Origin: Mycetohabitans sp. B8
GTDB lineage: Bacteria > Pseudomonadota > Gammaproteobacteria > Burkholderiales > Burkholderiaceae
Direction of reading: 5' to 3'
Assembly (NCBI RefSeq): GCF_021991875.1
Contig: NZ_JAHLKR010000016.1
Location: forward strand, 496,001-560,000
Length of the DNA: 64,000 bases
Below the pieces are notes generated by a model. That model saw only the letters and a list, made by a program, of their open reading frames with translations. It was not told the origin of the DNA and ran no database searches. Shown one piece after another: positions 17,380 to 26,572 of this stretch; positions within the stretch are counted from its first letter, which is position 1, and each line of letters begins with the position of its first letter. The position numbers and the translations under genes are program-made.

Positions 17380-18012
17380 TTATTGCTGCATCGCCAGCTT
17401 CAGTCCAAGCAGGACGAAGATGATGCCAATAATTTTTTTCTCCCAGCGGCGCAGCCAGTGTAAACGCGACATGATGCGGCCAAGCGAGCGTATCGAAAAG
17501 ATTACAGCCGTCAAGTACAACATGCCTATGGCGACAAAGATCAGCCCGAGCACGACGAACTGCCAAAACATCGCACCGCGCTGCGGATGCGCAAACTGTG
17601 GCAGAAATGCAAGAAAGAACAACGCGACTTCTGGATTTAGCACCTCAATCAGCATCGCTTGAACAAAGGCCTTTCTAGGTGAAACCGCAGCCGGCTTCGG
17701 CGTGAGCGCATACTCAAGCGTCGGTTTCTCGAGCAACGCCTGCACCCCAAGATACAGTAGATACGCGGCGCCGGCCAACTTAACGATATTGAATGCCAGC
17801 GCCGAGGTCATCAGCAACGCGGATAAGCCCACTGCTGCACAGAGCGTGTGGATAAGATCTCCAGCCACCACACCGAGCCCGGTGAATACGCCGATTATGC
17901 GGCCGCCTTGTACTGTGCGCGTGAGCACCAGCAACACGGCTGGCCCGGGAATCAGCAACAGTCCGAGCACGACCACGACAAAGGTGCCCAAAGTCGAAAA
18001 TTCCAGCATCAA
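17380..18012 (-). CDS. LysE/RhtB-family amino-acid exporter, 210 aa
   Basis: A six-helix inner-membrane exporter of the LysE/RhtB superfamily, which pumps out amino acids or derivatives; the substrate cannot be told from sequence. It shows the family's N-terminal GLLLIPGPAVLLVLTRTVQGG motif (residues ~17-37), GVVAGDLIHTLCAAVGLSAL, and KLAGAAYLLYLGVQAL in helix 3, and ends with RWEKKIIGIIFVLLGLKLA. The length is typical. It stands alone: an EthD fragment lies downstream and an IS21 fragment upstream. The start at 18012 (MMLEFSTLGTF) follows an AGGAGC ribosome binding site. Confidence 0.9.
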   Translation of the reverse strand: MMLEFSTLGTFVVVVLGLLLIPGPAVLLVLTRTVQGGRIIGVFTGLGVVAGDLIHTLCAAVGLSALLMTSALAFNIVKLAGAAYLLYLGVQALLEKPTLEYALTPKPAAVSPRKAFVQAMLIEVLNPEVALFFLAFLPQFAHPQRGAMFWQFVVLGLIFVAIGMLYLTAVIFSIRSLGRIMSRLHWLRRWEKKIIGIIFVLLGLKLAMQQ

Positions 18013-18123
18013 AAGCTCCTATCGCCGTTCATCGATCCCCTCAAGCCACGTCCATGCGTGCCGCCATCAAGCCTGACACATGGGCAATATCAGCCCATAG
18101 CCATGCTTGTGAGCCTGAACGCG

Positions 18124-18360
18124 ATTGTTGCGCGTGCCTAGCATGCGATGTTCGCGCGGGCAACTCCTAAATAGCCCCAGCGTGTTTTGCAAATCAGTGA
18201 ATAATGACTCGAAGCGCTCGCTTCGTTTAGCAACATGGAAGTATTCCCAGCGCGAGAAGGCCAGCACGAAATGATACAGCCGGTGATCGAATGGCGAGCC
18301 GGCGATCGTCACGCGTAGCCCAGCCATGTCGGTAAAATCCGACAAGCCTTGTGCACCACA
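18124..18360 (-). pseudogene. IS21-family transposase (IstA) internal fragment
   Basis: About 80 residues, GAQGLSDFTDMAGLRVTIAG followed by LYHFVLAFSRWEYFHV and LQNTLGLFRSCPREHR, correspond to the catalytic-core part of IS21 IstA. Its usual hallmark is a QxDF(T/G) strand and, later, the GGxPREH motif. The start and end of the protein are missing and no IstB follows. The fragment sits between mrcA and the LysE gene. Confidence 0.7.
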
Positions 18361-18529
18361 CTCGTGCTGCTGCGGAAAACACGCTGGCGATCGTGCACAG
18401 CAAGTGAAGTAATGCGCTGTTGCGATAGCGCCCAATTCACCGATGACTTCGCCGGCGGCGACGTTTACATTTTCGCAGAATGCTTCTTTGGTCAACGCGT
18501 ATGGGGGTACCCCGGCGACGCGGCGCGCG

Positions 18530-21022
18530 TTACGGCTTGCTATCGCCAAACAGGTTCATGATCTGCTGGCGCTCTGCCGAATTCACATCGGGCGGCGGCG
18601 CCGGCGGTTGCATGCCACCCGGCCCCACTGTGCCAAACTGTGCATTCGAATCGCTTGCGCCGGCCGGCGCGTTCGCGTCGAGCCCGATCGACGCGATAAA
18701 GCCGTTACCCGGCGTCTTGTCTGCGTAGAATAGCTCGCCGTCGATCGCCGTCAGCCCTTCGGGCATCGGCGCTTGGTACTGCGGCACGCCGCGCAGCGCG
18801 CGTCCCATGTACTGGACCCAGATCGGCAGCGCCAGCTGCGCGCCGAATTCGCGGCTGCCGAGCGATTTGGGCTGGTCATAGCCCATCCACGCGACCGCGA
18901 CCAGGGTATGCTGATAGCCGGCAAACCAGCCATCCTTGGCGTCGTTGGTCGTCCCGGTCTTGCCGGCCAGGTCTGCGCGATGCAACACGTTGGTTCCCGA
19001 GCCCGTGCCCGCCGACGCAACCGAATGCAACAGGCTGTTTATCACATACGCATTACGCGGCTCGATCACCTGCGGTGCATTCTGGCCGACCACCAGCGGC
19101 TGGGCCTTCAGCAGCGGCTCGCCGTGCGCATCATCGACCTGGGCGATCAAATACGGATTGACCCGGTAGCCACCGTTCGCGAAGACTGAATAGGCTGCCG
19201 CCGACTGCAGCGGCGTCACCAGTCCCGCACCTAGCGCCATCGGCAGGTAGGGTGGCGTCTTGTCAGAATCAAAGCCGAACCGCTCGGTCACGTATTGCTG
19301 CGCGTACTGCGTACCGATATAAGACAGGATCCGGATCGATACTAGGTTCTTGGACTTCTGCAACGCCACGCGCATCGGCATCGGGCCCTCGGATTGGTCA
19401 TCATCTTTCGGTTCCCACGCGTGCCCACCCGGTGTCGTCGGCGGAAAATACAGCGGCGCGTCGTTGATGATGGTCGCCGGGCCCAGCCCTTTTTCCAACG
19501 CGGCCGAATAAACGAACGGCTTAAAGCTCGAGCCCGGTTGCCGCCACGCCTGCGTGACGTGGTTGAACTTGTTCTTGTTGAAATCGAAACCGCCGACCAG
19601 CGCGCGGATTGCACCATCTTGCGGCGTGACCGACACGAGCGCCCCCTCGACCCGCGGCAGTTGCGTGATCGAGGCCCGACCGTTCGCGTCGCGCACCACG
19701 CGGATGACCGAGCCGGGCCGAATCCGCACTGACGCCGACGCGCGAGGCGACAGTGCGCCTGCGGCAAACCGCAGCCCGTCACCGCTAATCTGCACGACGG
19801 TGCCATCAGACAACTGCGCATTGATCTGCCGCGGACTCGCGTCAATGACCACGGCGGCAAGCAGATCACCGTTGTCCGGATGGCCGACGAGCGCGTCCTC
19901 GATCGCCTGGTCGCGCTCATCGCCGGCGGGCGGCAGTTCAATGCCTGCCTCCGGTCCGCGATAGCCATGGCGGCGCTCGTAGTCGAGCACCCCTTTGCGC
20001 ACCGCGTCGTAGGCGGCAGCTTGATCCGCCGAGTCGATCGTCGTCGTGACTGTCAGCCCGCGCGTATAGGCCTCGTCGCGATATTGGGAGTACATCGCCT
20101 GGCGCACCATTTCGGCGACGTACTCCGCGTGCACACTGTACTCATTGCCCGCCGTGCGCACGTGCAAGTCCTCTTGGATCGCTTGGTCGTATTGGTCCTG
20201 TGTGATGTAGCGCAACTCGAGCATGCGCTTCAAAATGTACTCTTGCCGCACCTTCGCACGCCTGGGGTTGACGATCGGGTTGTAGGCGGACGGCGCCTTC
20301 GGCAATCCCGCCAGCATGGCGGCCTGCGCTAGCGTGATGTCCTTCAGGTCCTTGCCGAAGTACACGCGGGCCGCCGCGGCAAATCCGTACGCGCGCTGAC
20401 CGAGATAAATCTGATTCATGTACAGCTCAAGAATCTGATCTTTGGACAGCGCCGCCTCGATCTTGTAGGCAAGCAACATCTCGTAGATCTTGCGCGTATA
20501 AGTTTTTTCGCTGGATAGGAAGAAGTTGCGCGCTACCTGCATCGTAATCGTGCTCGCGCCCTGCGCACGCCCGCCGTGCAGCAGGTCCGCGATGCCCGAG
20601 CGCAGGATACCGATGAAGTCCACGCCGCCGTGCTCGTAGAACCGATAGTCCTCGATCGCCAACACGGCCTTCCTCATCACGTCGGGCGTGTTCTGGATCC
20701 GCACGAGGCTGCGGCGTTCTTCACCGAATTCGCCGATCAACACGTGGTCGGCCGTGTAGACGCGCAATGGCACCTTTGGACGATAGTCGGTCAACACGTC
20801 CAGCGATGGCAACTTGGGCCCCATGACGACCAGCACGTAGCCCAGCACCAGTGCGCCGATCACCGCGATGGCCGCCACCAGGCCGGCAAAACCCAGCATA
20901 AATGAGGCGGCCAGCGACCGCAACACGCCCTCTTGGCGTGCGGTGGCACGCTGCCGCGTCAGTGGCACGCGACGCTCTGCGCGTTGAGGATCGGACGGGT
21001 CGGGTCGTTTTGCGATAGGCAT
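18530..21022 (-). CDS. mrcA: penicillin-binding protein 1A, bifunctional transglycosylase/transpeptidase, 830 aa
   Basis: Class A PBP that polymerises glycan strands and cross-links peptidoglycan in the periplasm. It has one N-terminal membrane helix (about residues 38-68). The GT51 transglycosylase domain has the catalytic motif AIEDYRFYEHGGVD (around residue 124), STITMQVARNFF and RKIYEMLLAYKIE. An OB-like insert precedes the transpeptidase domain, which has SxxK (SSFK, Ser498), SKN (KSKNLVS) and KTG (AGKTGTTND). Length and order match PBP1A of beta-proteobacteria. In relatives the gene usually lies divergent to pilMNOPQ; here nothing recognisable lies upstream for 390 bases, which fits local rearrangement. 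Confidence 0.95.
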   Translation of the reverse strand: MPIAKRPDPSDPQRAERRVPLTRQRATARQEGVLRSLAASFMLGFAGLVAAIAVIGALVLGYVLVVMGPKLPSLDVLTDYRPKVPLRVYTADHVLIGEFGEERRSLVRIQNTPDVMRKAVLAIEDYRFYEHGGVDFIGILRSGIADLLHGGRAQGASTITMQVARNFFLSSEKTYTRKIYEMLLAYKIEAALSKDQILELYMNQIYLGQRAYGFAAAARVYFGKDLKDITLAQAAMLAGLPKAPSAYNPIVNPRRAKVRQEYILKRMLELRYITQDQYDQAIQEDLHVRTAGNEYSVHAEYVAEMVRQAMYSQYRDEAYTRGLTVTTTIDSADQAAAYDAVRKGVLDYERRHGYRGPEAGIELPPAGDERDQAIEDALVGHPDNGDLLAAVVIDASPRQINAQLSDGTVVQISGDGLRFAAGALSPRASASVRIRPGSVIRVVRDANGRASITQLPRVEGALVSVTPQDGAIRALVGGFDFNKNKFNHVTQAWRQPGSSFKPFVYSAALEKGLGPATIINDAPLYFPPTTPGGHAWEPKDDDQSEGPMPMRVALQKSKNLVSIRILSYIGTQYAQQYVTERFGFDSDKTPPYLPMALGAGLVTPLQSAAAYSVFANGGYRVNPYLIAQVDDAHGEPLLKAQPLVVGQNAPQVIEPRNAYVINSLLHSVASAGTGSGTNVLHRADLAGKTGTTNDAKDGWFAGYQHTLVAVAWMGYDQPKSLGSREFGAQLALPIWVQYMGRALRGVPQYQAPMPEGLTAIDGELFYADKTPGNGFIASIGLDANAPAGASDSNAQFGTVGPGGMQPPAPPPDVNSAERQQIMNLFGDSKP

Positions 21023-21412
21023 GTCAGGATAACGCCGCGGTCTCGACGACGCGACGTGATGCTACCGCCCCGTGCGGATTGCGACGTCGCGACAAAACGC
21101 GCATTTTAATGCGTGCACGCGGCGCCCTCCCCGACTTTTTTGTAAGCAATTGCTGGTGCGCGCTGCCGTGCCGCATCGCGTCGCGTATGATCCGCACATT
21201 AGGCAGCGCAGCAGCGCAACGAATCCGCCATCAACCCGTCAAAGTACAGGCGTAGCCTGCGCGCGGCCCGGCCAGCGGCGCGACAAATACAGCCCTTGCA
21301 GCCGCCCGCTCGATCCCCCTATTCGCGACGGCCAATGCACAGACGAACGCATCCCGATGAAGAAGGAACCAACCCGGGCACTGACAAACCTGCGGCAATT
21401 CCTAGGCGGCCT
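21023..21412. other. intergenic region between mrcA and the MocR gene
   Basis: About 390 bases with no convincing gene. The small plus-strand frames here have no family resemblance. The part next to 21022 should hold the mrcA promoter. I see no clear terminator for the MocR gene. Confidence 0.4.
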
Positions 21413-22930
21413 TCAAGCGTAGGGTCGCTCGAATGCGGCGGCCAGCCTAACGGCAACATCGTCGGCCCGTTCCGGCAGCACGTTAGTAAAGCTCATTAAC
21501 AATGCGTCACGTCGCCGCTGATGCAAATACCACGGCGACAGCGCATCGGGCGCGAGGCCGCTGCGCACCGCTGCCTGAACCAGCAATACGTCGTTCGCCA
21601 GCGAGCCGTCGCGTGGCGCGGAGGACTCACGCAGCCAACCGATGAGATGCATGCCGCCGACGCTGGGCGAAATATCCAACACGCCGCCGACGCGACGGTG
21701 CAACGCCGCGGCAAGTGCGTCGCGGCGCACCGCATACGCGGCACGCATCCGACGGATGTGCCGGCTGAAATGTCCGGCTTCGATGAAGGCCGCGATGCTT
21801 TCCTGCAGTGTCAAAGCCGGGGGCGGCGCCAGCAACGCGGCCACCTTGGCTAAGTGCCCAGCGAGCGCAGGCGGCGCGACGATATAGCCGAGCCGCAGGC
21901 CGGGCGCAAGCGCCTTGCTGAAGGAGCCGACGTAGAGCACGCGCTCGCCGCCGTCCAGGCTCGCCAGCGCGGGCAACGGCCGGCCTGAGTAGCGGAATTC
22001 CCCATCATAGTCATCCTCGACGATCCACGCATTGGCGCGCACCGCCCAGTCTAGCAACGCGAGCCGCCGCGGCAATGACAGTGATACCCCCAACGGCGCC
22101 TGATGCGAAGGTGTGACAAGCGCCATGCAGGCCCATGGTGCCTTCGCCACGCCTGCCTCGACATCCAGTCCTTCGTCGTCAACCGGCACGCCAGCCAATT
22201 GCGCGCCGGCCAGCGTCAACGCGTCACGTGCCCGCCGGTAGCCGGGGTCTTCGAACCAGATCGGGCGCGACGCCGTCGCCGGCAATAACGCTGTCGTCAG
22301 CAGTCCAAGCGCGCCATGATACCCGTTCGTGATAATGATCCTGGCAGGGTCGCAGTCAATTCCGCGTGCTATCGCAAGATAGCCGGCAATCGCATGACGC
22401 AAGCGGGACTGGCCTTGCGCATCACCGTAACTGAACGCCTCCGCGGCCAACACGCGCCCTTCGTGACTAGCCACCCGAGCCCACAGCTTGCGCGGGAACA
22501 AGTCCAACGCAGGCAGTCCCATTTGCAACGGTGCCAAGGCTATCGCGGCACTCACCGATGCACTGCCGGCCGACGGTGCAGGCGCAGGCTTCACCGGACC
22601 ATGCTGTGGTGGAAGTCGTGCGTTGACCCGGGTGCCGGCTGCGCCGCACGTCTCGATGAATCCTTCCGCCGCAAGCAACGCGTAGGCGAGTTCAATCGTG
22701 CCACGGGCGGTATTAAGTTGCGTGGCGAGCGCGCGCGTGGACGGCAGCCGCATGCCGGCGGGCAATCGGCCGTCCAGAATGCCGTCGCGAAGCCGGGTAA
22801 CCAGTTGCCGATAGATTGGCTCACCGCGCCGGCGATCTAGCGCTAGCGTGCAGGCCCAATCGGCCGCCGGCATCGTGCTGAGTCGGCCTTCGCGTGCCAC
22901 GGCCCGCTTGCCGTCGCGCTTCGCTGTCAT
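21413..22930 (-). CDS. MocR/PdxR-type transcriptional regulator (GntR HTH fused to aminotransferase fold), 505 aa
   Basis: The N terminus has a GntR winged helix (about residues 30-105; GEPIYRQLVTRLRDGILDGR, MRLPSTRALATQL). A fold-type I aminotransferase-like domain follows (about 145-495), with the PLP-binding region ending YVGSFSKALAPGLRLGYIV, where the Lys of SFSKAL would hold the cofactor, plus the conserved DPGYRRAR and VEDDYDGEF motifs. Such proteins use PLP or related ligands as effectors and often control a divergently transcribed gene. Here the divergent neighbour is an AhpD-like protein, and the gap between the two contains a direct repeat suitable for MocR binding. The first ~20 residues before the HTH are less conserved, so a later start is possible. 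Confidence 0.88.
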   Translation of the reverse strand: MTAKRDGKRAVAREGRLSTMPAADWACTLALDRRRGEPIYRQLVTRLRDGILDGRLPAGMRLPSTRALATQLNTARGTIELAYALLAAEGFIETCGAAGTRVNARLPPQHGPVKPAPAPSAGSASVSAAIALAPLQMGLPALDLFPRKLWARVASHEGRVLAAEAFSYGDAQGQSRLRHAIAGYLAIARGIDCDPARIIITNGYHGALGLLTTALLPATASRPIWFEDPGYRRARDALTLAGAQLAGVPVDDEGLDVEAGVAKAPWACMALVTPSHQAPLGVSLSLPRRLALLDWAVRANAWIVEDDYDGEFRYSGRPLPALASLDGGERVLYVGSFSKALAPGLRLGYIVAPPALAGHLAKVAALLAPPPALTLQESIAAFIEAGHFSRHIRRMRAAYAVRRDALAAALHRRVGGVLDISPSVGGMHLIGWLRESSAPRDGSLANDVLLVQAAVRSGLAPDALSPWYLHQRRRDALLMSFTNVLPERADDVAVRLAAAFERPYA

Positions 22931-22984
22931 CGCCCTGCTCCGGCTGGCATCATGGCCTACTTATTTAAACCGTTTTTGGCCTTT

Positions 22985-23012
22985 TACGATACCCCATTCG
23001 CCGCCTACGATA
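22985..23012 (+). promoter_or_regulatory. direct repeat TACGATA, candidate MocR operator
   Basis: Two identical copies of TACGATA start at 22985 and 23006, 21 bases apart, i.e. two helical turns on one face of the DNA. They lie between the divergent MocR and AhpD-like genes. MocR-family proteins typically bind such spaced direct repeats. The assignment is inference from spacing and position. Confidence 0.5.
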
Positions 23013-23045
23013 AAGGCTCATAGTCCATTGACGCGAAAGGAAACC

Positions 23046-23510
23046 ATGATGAGCCAACCCCGCCTGCCTTACCGTGAACTGTCCAAAGATGCCTATCTCG
23101 CATTGGCGTCGGTCAATGCCGCACTGGGACGCTCCACGCTCGGCCAGAAGTTGTGTGACCTTGTGTTTCTACGTGTATCGCAAATCAACGGATGCGCGTT
23201 TTGCGTCGACATGCATTCACACGACCTGGTCCAGCAAGGCGAAGACGTGCAGCGCCTGTTCAGCGTGCCAACCTGGCGCGAGACCGAGCTGTTCGATGCG
23301 CGGGAGAGCGCCGCGCTGAACTGGGCCGAGCGCCTGACCACACTCCCTGGCGGCCATCCAGCCGATGCCGATTTCCAGGCGCTGCAGGCCCACTTCAGCG
23401 ACACGGAGATTGCCGATCTGACTTTCGCGGTCGCGGTGATCAATGCCTGGAACCGACTCGGCGTCGGCATGCGCCTGCCGGTCACAAGCCGTTCCGCAAG
23501 CGCCGCTTGA
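23046..23510 (+). CDS. AhpD-like carboxymuconolactone decarboxylase family protein, 154 aa
   Basis: A small alpha-helical protein of the AhpD/CMD superfamily. The key motif is GCAFCVDMHSHDL, a CxxC followed by His, which in AhpD relays electrons for peroxide reduction. Family landmarks before and after it are RVSQINGC, LNWAERLTTLP and NAWNRLGVGMR. The start MMSQPRLPYREL at 23046 is chosen because GAAAGGAAACC precedes it; the frame is open further upstream but that part overlaps the regulator's promoter. It is probably regulated by the divergent MocR protein. The physiological substrate is unknown. Confidence 0.88.
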   Translation: MMSQPRLPYRELSKDAYLALASVNAALGRSTLGQKLCDLVFLRVSQINGCAFCVDMHSHDLVQQGEDVQRLFSVPTWRETELFDARESAALNWAERLTTLPGGHPADADFQALQAHFSDTEIADLTFAVAVINAWNRLGVGMRLPVTSRSASAA

Positions 23511-23544
23511 GTCGGTTGAGTTAGCTGAATCGCCTGAGCGCTTG

Positions 23545-23705
23545 ACGCGTTATCAGCACGGTCACCGACGCCGTAATCGATGAAGTACGCAAATGGCGAC
23601 AGCGCCCGCTGGAAGCGATGTATCCGGTCGTGTTTTTTGATGCCCTGCGCGTGAAGGTGCGCGACGAAGGCACGGTCAAGAACAAGGCGATTTACCTGGC
23701 GCTGC
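23545..23705 (+). pseudogene. IS256-family transposase, internal fragment
   Basis: The frame [50 protein letters not shown] is the region around the first catalytic Asp of IS256-type transposases ([13 protein letters not shown]). It has neither ends nor inverted repeats. It is joined directly to the remaining half of mscL. Confidence 0.75.
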
Positions 23706-23789
23706 GCCCACACCGGTGCCGCTGTTGCCGCACCTTTATTGATATGATTCGCCTGGCCCGCGCTGCTTCGCGGCCTGGCGCACGCTCCT

Positions 23790-24043
23790 ATCGCCCGCCG
23801 CCTCCATCGGCCGAAATCAAGGACCTACAATCGGCGGGCGTCGTCGTGCTGGGCTACGGATCGTTCATCACCACAGTGATCAACTTTATCATCCTCGCAT
23901 TCGTCATCTTCTTGATGGTCAAGTTTGTCAACAAGCTGCGCGCGCCGGCGCCGCAAGCGGCCGCGCCGGCCACACCGGCAGCGCCGCCTGAAGATATCGT
24001 GTTGCTGCGCGAGATTCGCGACGAACTGAAAAAACGCGGCTGA
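23790..24043 (+). pseudogene. mscL: large-conductance mechanosensitive channel MscL, 5'-truncated
   Basis: The frame contains the second transmembrane helix and cytoplasmic tail of Msc[41 protein letters not shown], an Ala/Pro linker and the C-terminal helix [11 protein letters not shown]. The first ~60 residues, including the pore-lining helix 1 with its AVGVIIG-type motif, are replaced by IS256-derived sequence, so no channel can form. An open frame runs from 23618 through the junction, but its start lies in IS sequence. Loss of MscL would weaken protection against hypo-osmotic shock. Confidence 0.8.
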
Positions 24044-24097
24044 CCCGCCTACATAAAGTCCCGCGTGTCGCGCAGCAGGCGCCGCAGCGTCACGGCG

Positions 24098-26104
24098 TCA
24101 AGCGGTGGGGGTGGGCAACGCGTCACCGCTGCCCTTGGCCATCGCAATTTCTTCGATCAGGCCTTCGAGTAGCGTGAAATTGACCGGCTTGGTCAGGTGC
24201 GACATAAAGCCGGCGTCCAGACAGCGGCGCACGTCATCATCCGAGCCATAGCCGGTCAGCGCCACCGCCGGCACGCGTGCGCCGGTCTCGATGCCGCGCA
24301 ACGCTGTGATCAGATCCAGCCCCGTACCATCGGGCAAACCAATATCGCTGACCACGAGATCGAAGCGCCGCTGCCGTGCCGCCTGCAGCGCCGAGGCCAC
24401 GGTCCCGGTCGCGACCACATTGTGGCCAAAGCCCGCGATGAGCTGAGCCATCACGTCGGCTGTGTCCTGGTGGTCTTCGACCAGCAGGATGTCCAGCGTG
24501 GCGCGCTGCGGCGCTGCGGCGATCGTGCCGCGCTCCATCACCGGTCCGGGCGCCTCGACACTGGGCAACACGATCGTAAAGGTGGCGCCGCGCCCTAACC
24601 CCTCACTGGAGGCGCGCACCGTCCCACCGTGCACGTCAGTCAGCGCCTTGGTGATTGCCAGGCCCAGGCCCAAGCCACCGTACTGCTGGGTGGTGTGCCG
24701 CCCACCCTGCTCGAACGCGTTGAACAGTCGCCCCAGTTGCTCCGGCGCGATGCCGATACCGCTGTCCTGCACGTCAATCCGGATCTGCGGCGCACCCGCT
24801 TCCGATGGCGCGTCAGCATCGCGCGTGCGCAGCACAATGCGGCCATGCTCGGGCGTGAACTTAGCCGCGTTCTTGATCAAGTTCCACAACATCTGTTGCA
24901 ACCGCGCACGGTCGCCGCGGACGAAGCGGTGCTGTGCAGCGCAATCCAACTCCACACGCAATTGCTTGACCTGGATGTCACTGCGAAAAATTTCCAGCAC
25001 TGCATCGATGAGCTCGTGCATGTCCACGGTCTCCAACGCCAGTAGCAGCTTACCGTTGGCCACCCGCGTCAAGTCCAGTAAATCGTCGATCAGGCGGGCC
25101 TCCAACTCGATGTTGCGTCGAATGACCTTCATGGCGGAGCGCACCGGATCGGGAACGTCACGAGCGCGCTCGAGCATTCGCGCACTGGCCAGCACCGGCG
25201 TGAGGGGTGTGCGCAACTCGTGCGACAGCATCGCGAGAAAACGGTCTTTCGCGCGATTGGCCTCTTCAGCCGCCTGCCGCGCCGCCTGCTCGGACTGGAG
25301 CAGCCGCTCGCGCTCGTCGCTCGCCTCGCGCTGATCCTGGATGTCCGTACACGTGCCGAACCACTTCACAATGCGCCCGTCCGCTTCGTGCAACGCCGTA
25401 CCTCGCACACAAAACCAGCGATACGCGCCGTCATGACGCCGCAGCCTCACATCGAGAACGAAGAAGCTGTCCACGCCTCGCCCGATGGTCTGTCGCCATG
25501 CGTCGCGCAGCGCGGGAAGATCATCGACATGTACCGCGTCGAACCACCCGGCACCGAGTCCCGCGCCAGCCGGCATTCCGGTGTAATCCGACCATTGCCT
25601 GGACAAAAAATCGCATTCGCCGCTCGGCGTGCAAGTCCAGACCAGATGCGGCAGCGCTTCGGCAATGGTCCGATAGTGCCGCTCGCGATCGCGCATCCGC
25701 TCAGACTCCGCCACGACACGCCGCATCCGCGCTTCGTTCAACGCACGTTCGACGGCCTCGGGCAGATAATCAAGGTAATCGGCTGCTTTCGGCACCACGT
25801 CGGACACACCGGCACGCAACGCCTCGATGATCCGCGACTCGTCCGAAAAGCCTGTGGCCAAGATGGCCGGCAGCTTGATTCCGCGCGCAACCAATCCGCG
25901 GAAAAAATCCAGTCCGGTTTGTGGCGTACCGAGCCGGTAGTCGAGCACGAGCAGATCCGGCAACGGCTCGCCGATGCAATCGAGCGCCTGCTGCACCGTC
26001 GAACATGCGCTGACACGATAGCCGACCCGCCGCAACGCACGCGCCGCAAGCAGTAGGATGCCTTCGTCGTCGTCGAGCACCAGCACGTGAGCGTCGCTGG
26101 ACAT
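24098..26104 (-). CDS. hybrid sensor histidine kinase with receiver domains at both ends, 668 aa
   Basis: Soluble signalling kinase. Receiver domain 1 spans about residues 5-122 (VLVLDDDEGILLLAARALRR, phospho-acceptor in LLVLDYRLG). A PAS domain lies at about 150-265 (TIAEALPHLVWTC, ending GTCTDIQDQREA), followed by a short coiled coil. HisKA is at about 292-360 (FLAMLSHELRTPLTPVL, catalytic His) and HATPase at about 400-520 (NLIKNAAKFTP, DSGIGIAPEQLG, GGLGLGLAITKAL). Receiver domain 2 is at about 545-660 (LLVEDHQDTADVMAQL, VVSDIGLPDGTGLD, VALTGYG, HLTKPV). There is no membrane segment. It is the last gene of a three-gene cluster with the response regulator and kinase upstream. The input signal is unknown. 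Confidence 0.9.
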   Translation of the reverse strand: MSSDAHVLVLDDDEGILLLAARALRRVGYRVSACSTVQQALDCIGEPLPDLLVLDYRLGTPQTGLDFFRGLVARGIKLPAILATGFSDESRIIEALRAGVSDVVPKAADYLDYLPEAVERALNEARMRRVVAESERMRDRERHYRTIAEALPHLVWTCTPSGECDFLSRQWSDYTGMPAGAGLGAGWFDAVHVDDLPALRDAWRQTIGRGVDSFFVLDVRLRRHDGAYRWFCVRGTALHEADGRIVKWFGTCTDIQDQREASDERERLLQSEQAARQAAEEANRAKDRFLAMLSHELRTPLTPVLASARMLERARDVPDPVRSAMKVIRRNIELEARLIDDLLDLTRVANGKLLLALETVDMHELIDAVLEIFRSDIQVKQLRVELDCAAQHRFVRGDRARLQQMLWNLIKNAAKFTPEHGRIVLRTRDADAPSEAGAPQIRIDVQDSGIGIAPEQLGRLFNAFEQGGRHTTQQYGGLGLGLAITKALTDVHGGTVRASSEGLGRGATFTIVLPSVEAPGPVMERGTIAAAPQRATLDILLVEDHQDTADVMAQLIAGFGHNVVATGTVASALQAARQRRFDLVVSDIGLPDGTGLDLITALRGIETGARVPAVALTGYGSDDDVRRCLDAGFMSHLTKPVNFTLLEGLIEEIAMAKGSGDALPTPTA

Positions 26105-26122
26105 GATAGCTCCGGGACGCGG

Positions 26123-26572
26123 TCAGCGTGCGCTCGGGCGCACGCTGCACGGCAACTTCACGACCTGCAGGAAGAAGCCCAGCCGCCTGACCGCTTCGAT
26201 GAATGCATCGTATTCGACCGGCTTGGTGATATAAACATTGCAGCCGAGTTCGTAGCACCGCTCGATTTCGCGCGGATCGTCGGTGGTCGTGAGCACGATG
26301 ACCGGCAGCGACGCAGTTTGCGGCGATTCCTTCAAACGACGCAACACTTCGACCCCGTCCACGCGCGGCATCTTCAGGTCCAGCAGCACCACACAGTTGC
26401 GCAGGTCGCCGTGCGGCCCGGGACCGAAGAAATAATCCAGCGCCTGGTGACCGTCGGACAGCCGCTTGAAGCCATTGGTCAGGCCTGCGCGGCGCAGATT
26501 GCGCTCGACCAGCGTCGCATGGCCATCGTCGTCCTCGATCAGGATGATGCTGACTGTCTCCCCGATTGTCAT
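26123..26572 (-). CDS. single-domain response regulator (CheY/Rcp1-like), 149 aa
   Basis: One receiver domain only: acidic pocket IILIEDDDGHATLVERNL, phospho-acceptor Asp in VVLLDLKMPRVDG, Thr in VIVLTTTDDPREIERCY, and Lys in YITKPVEYDAF. The loop DYFFGPGPHGDLRN is typical of Rcp1-type regulators that pair with phytochrome-like kinases. The ATG at 26572 overlaps the stop of the upstream kinase (ATGA), so the two are translationally coupled. The open frame extends upstream, but that part lies antiparallel to no homology and inside the kinase gene. There is no output domain: it probably passes phosphate on, likely within this cluster. Confidence 0.92.
   Translation of the reverse strand: MTIGETVSIILIEDDDGHATLVERNLRRAGLTNGFKRLSDGHQALDYFFGPGPHGDLRNCVVLLDLKMPRVDGVEVLRRLKESPQTASLPVIVLTTTDDPREIERCYELGCNVYITKPVEYDAFIEAVRRLGFFLQVVKLPCSVRPSAR

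Noticed and set aside
23618-24043. Continuous 141-codon frame joining IS256 and mscL
   Set aside because: Its start lies in transposase sequence and the join has no fold; it is better described as two adjoining gene fragments.
25220-26056. 278-codon plus-strand frame
   Set aside because: Antisense to the hybrid kinase; its composition reflects the third-codon GC bias of the real gene.
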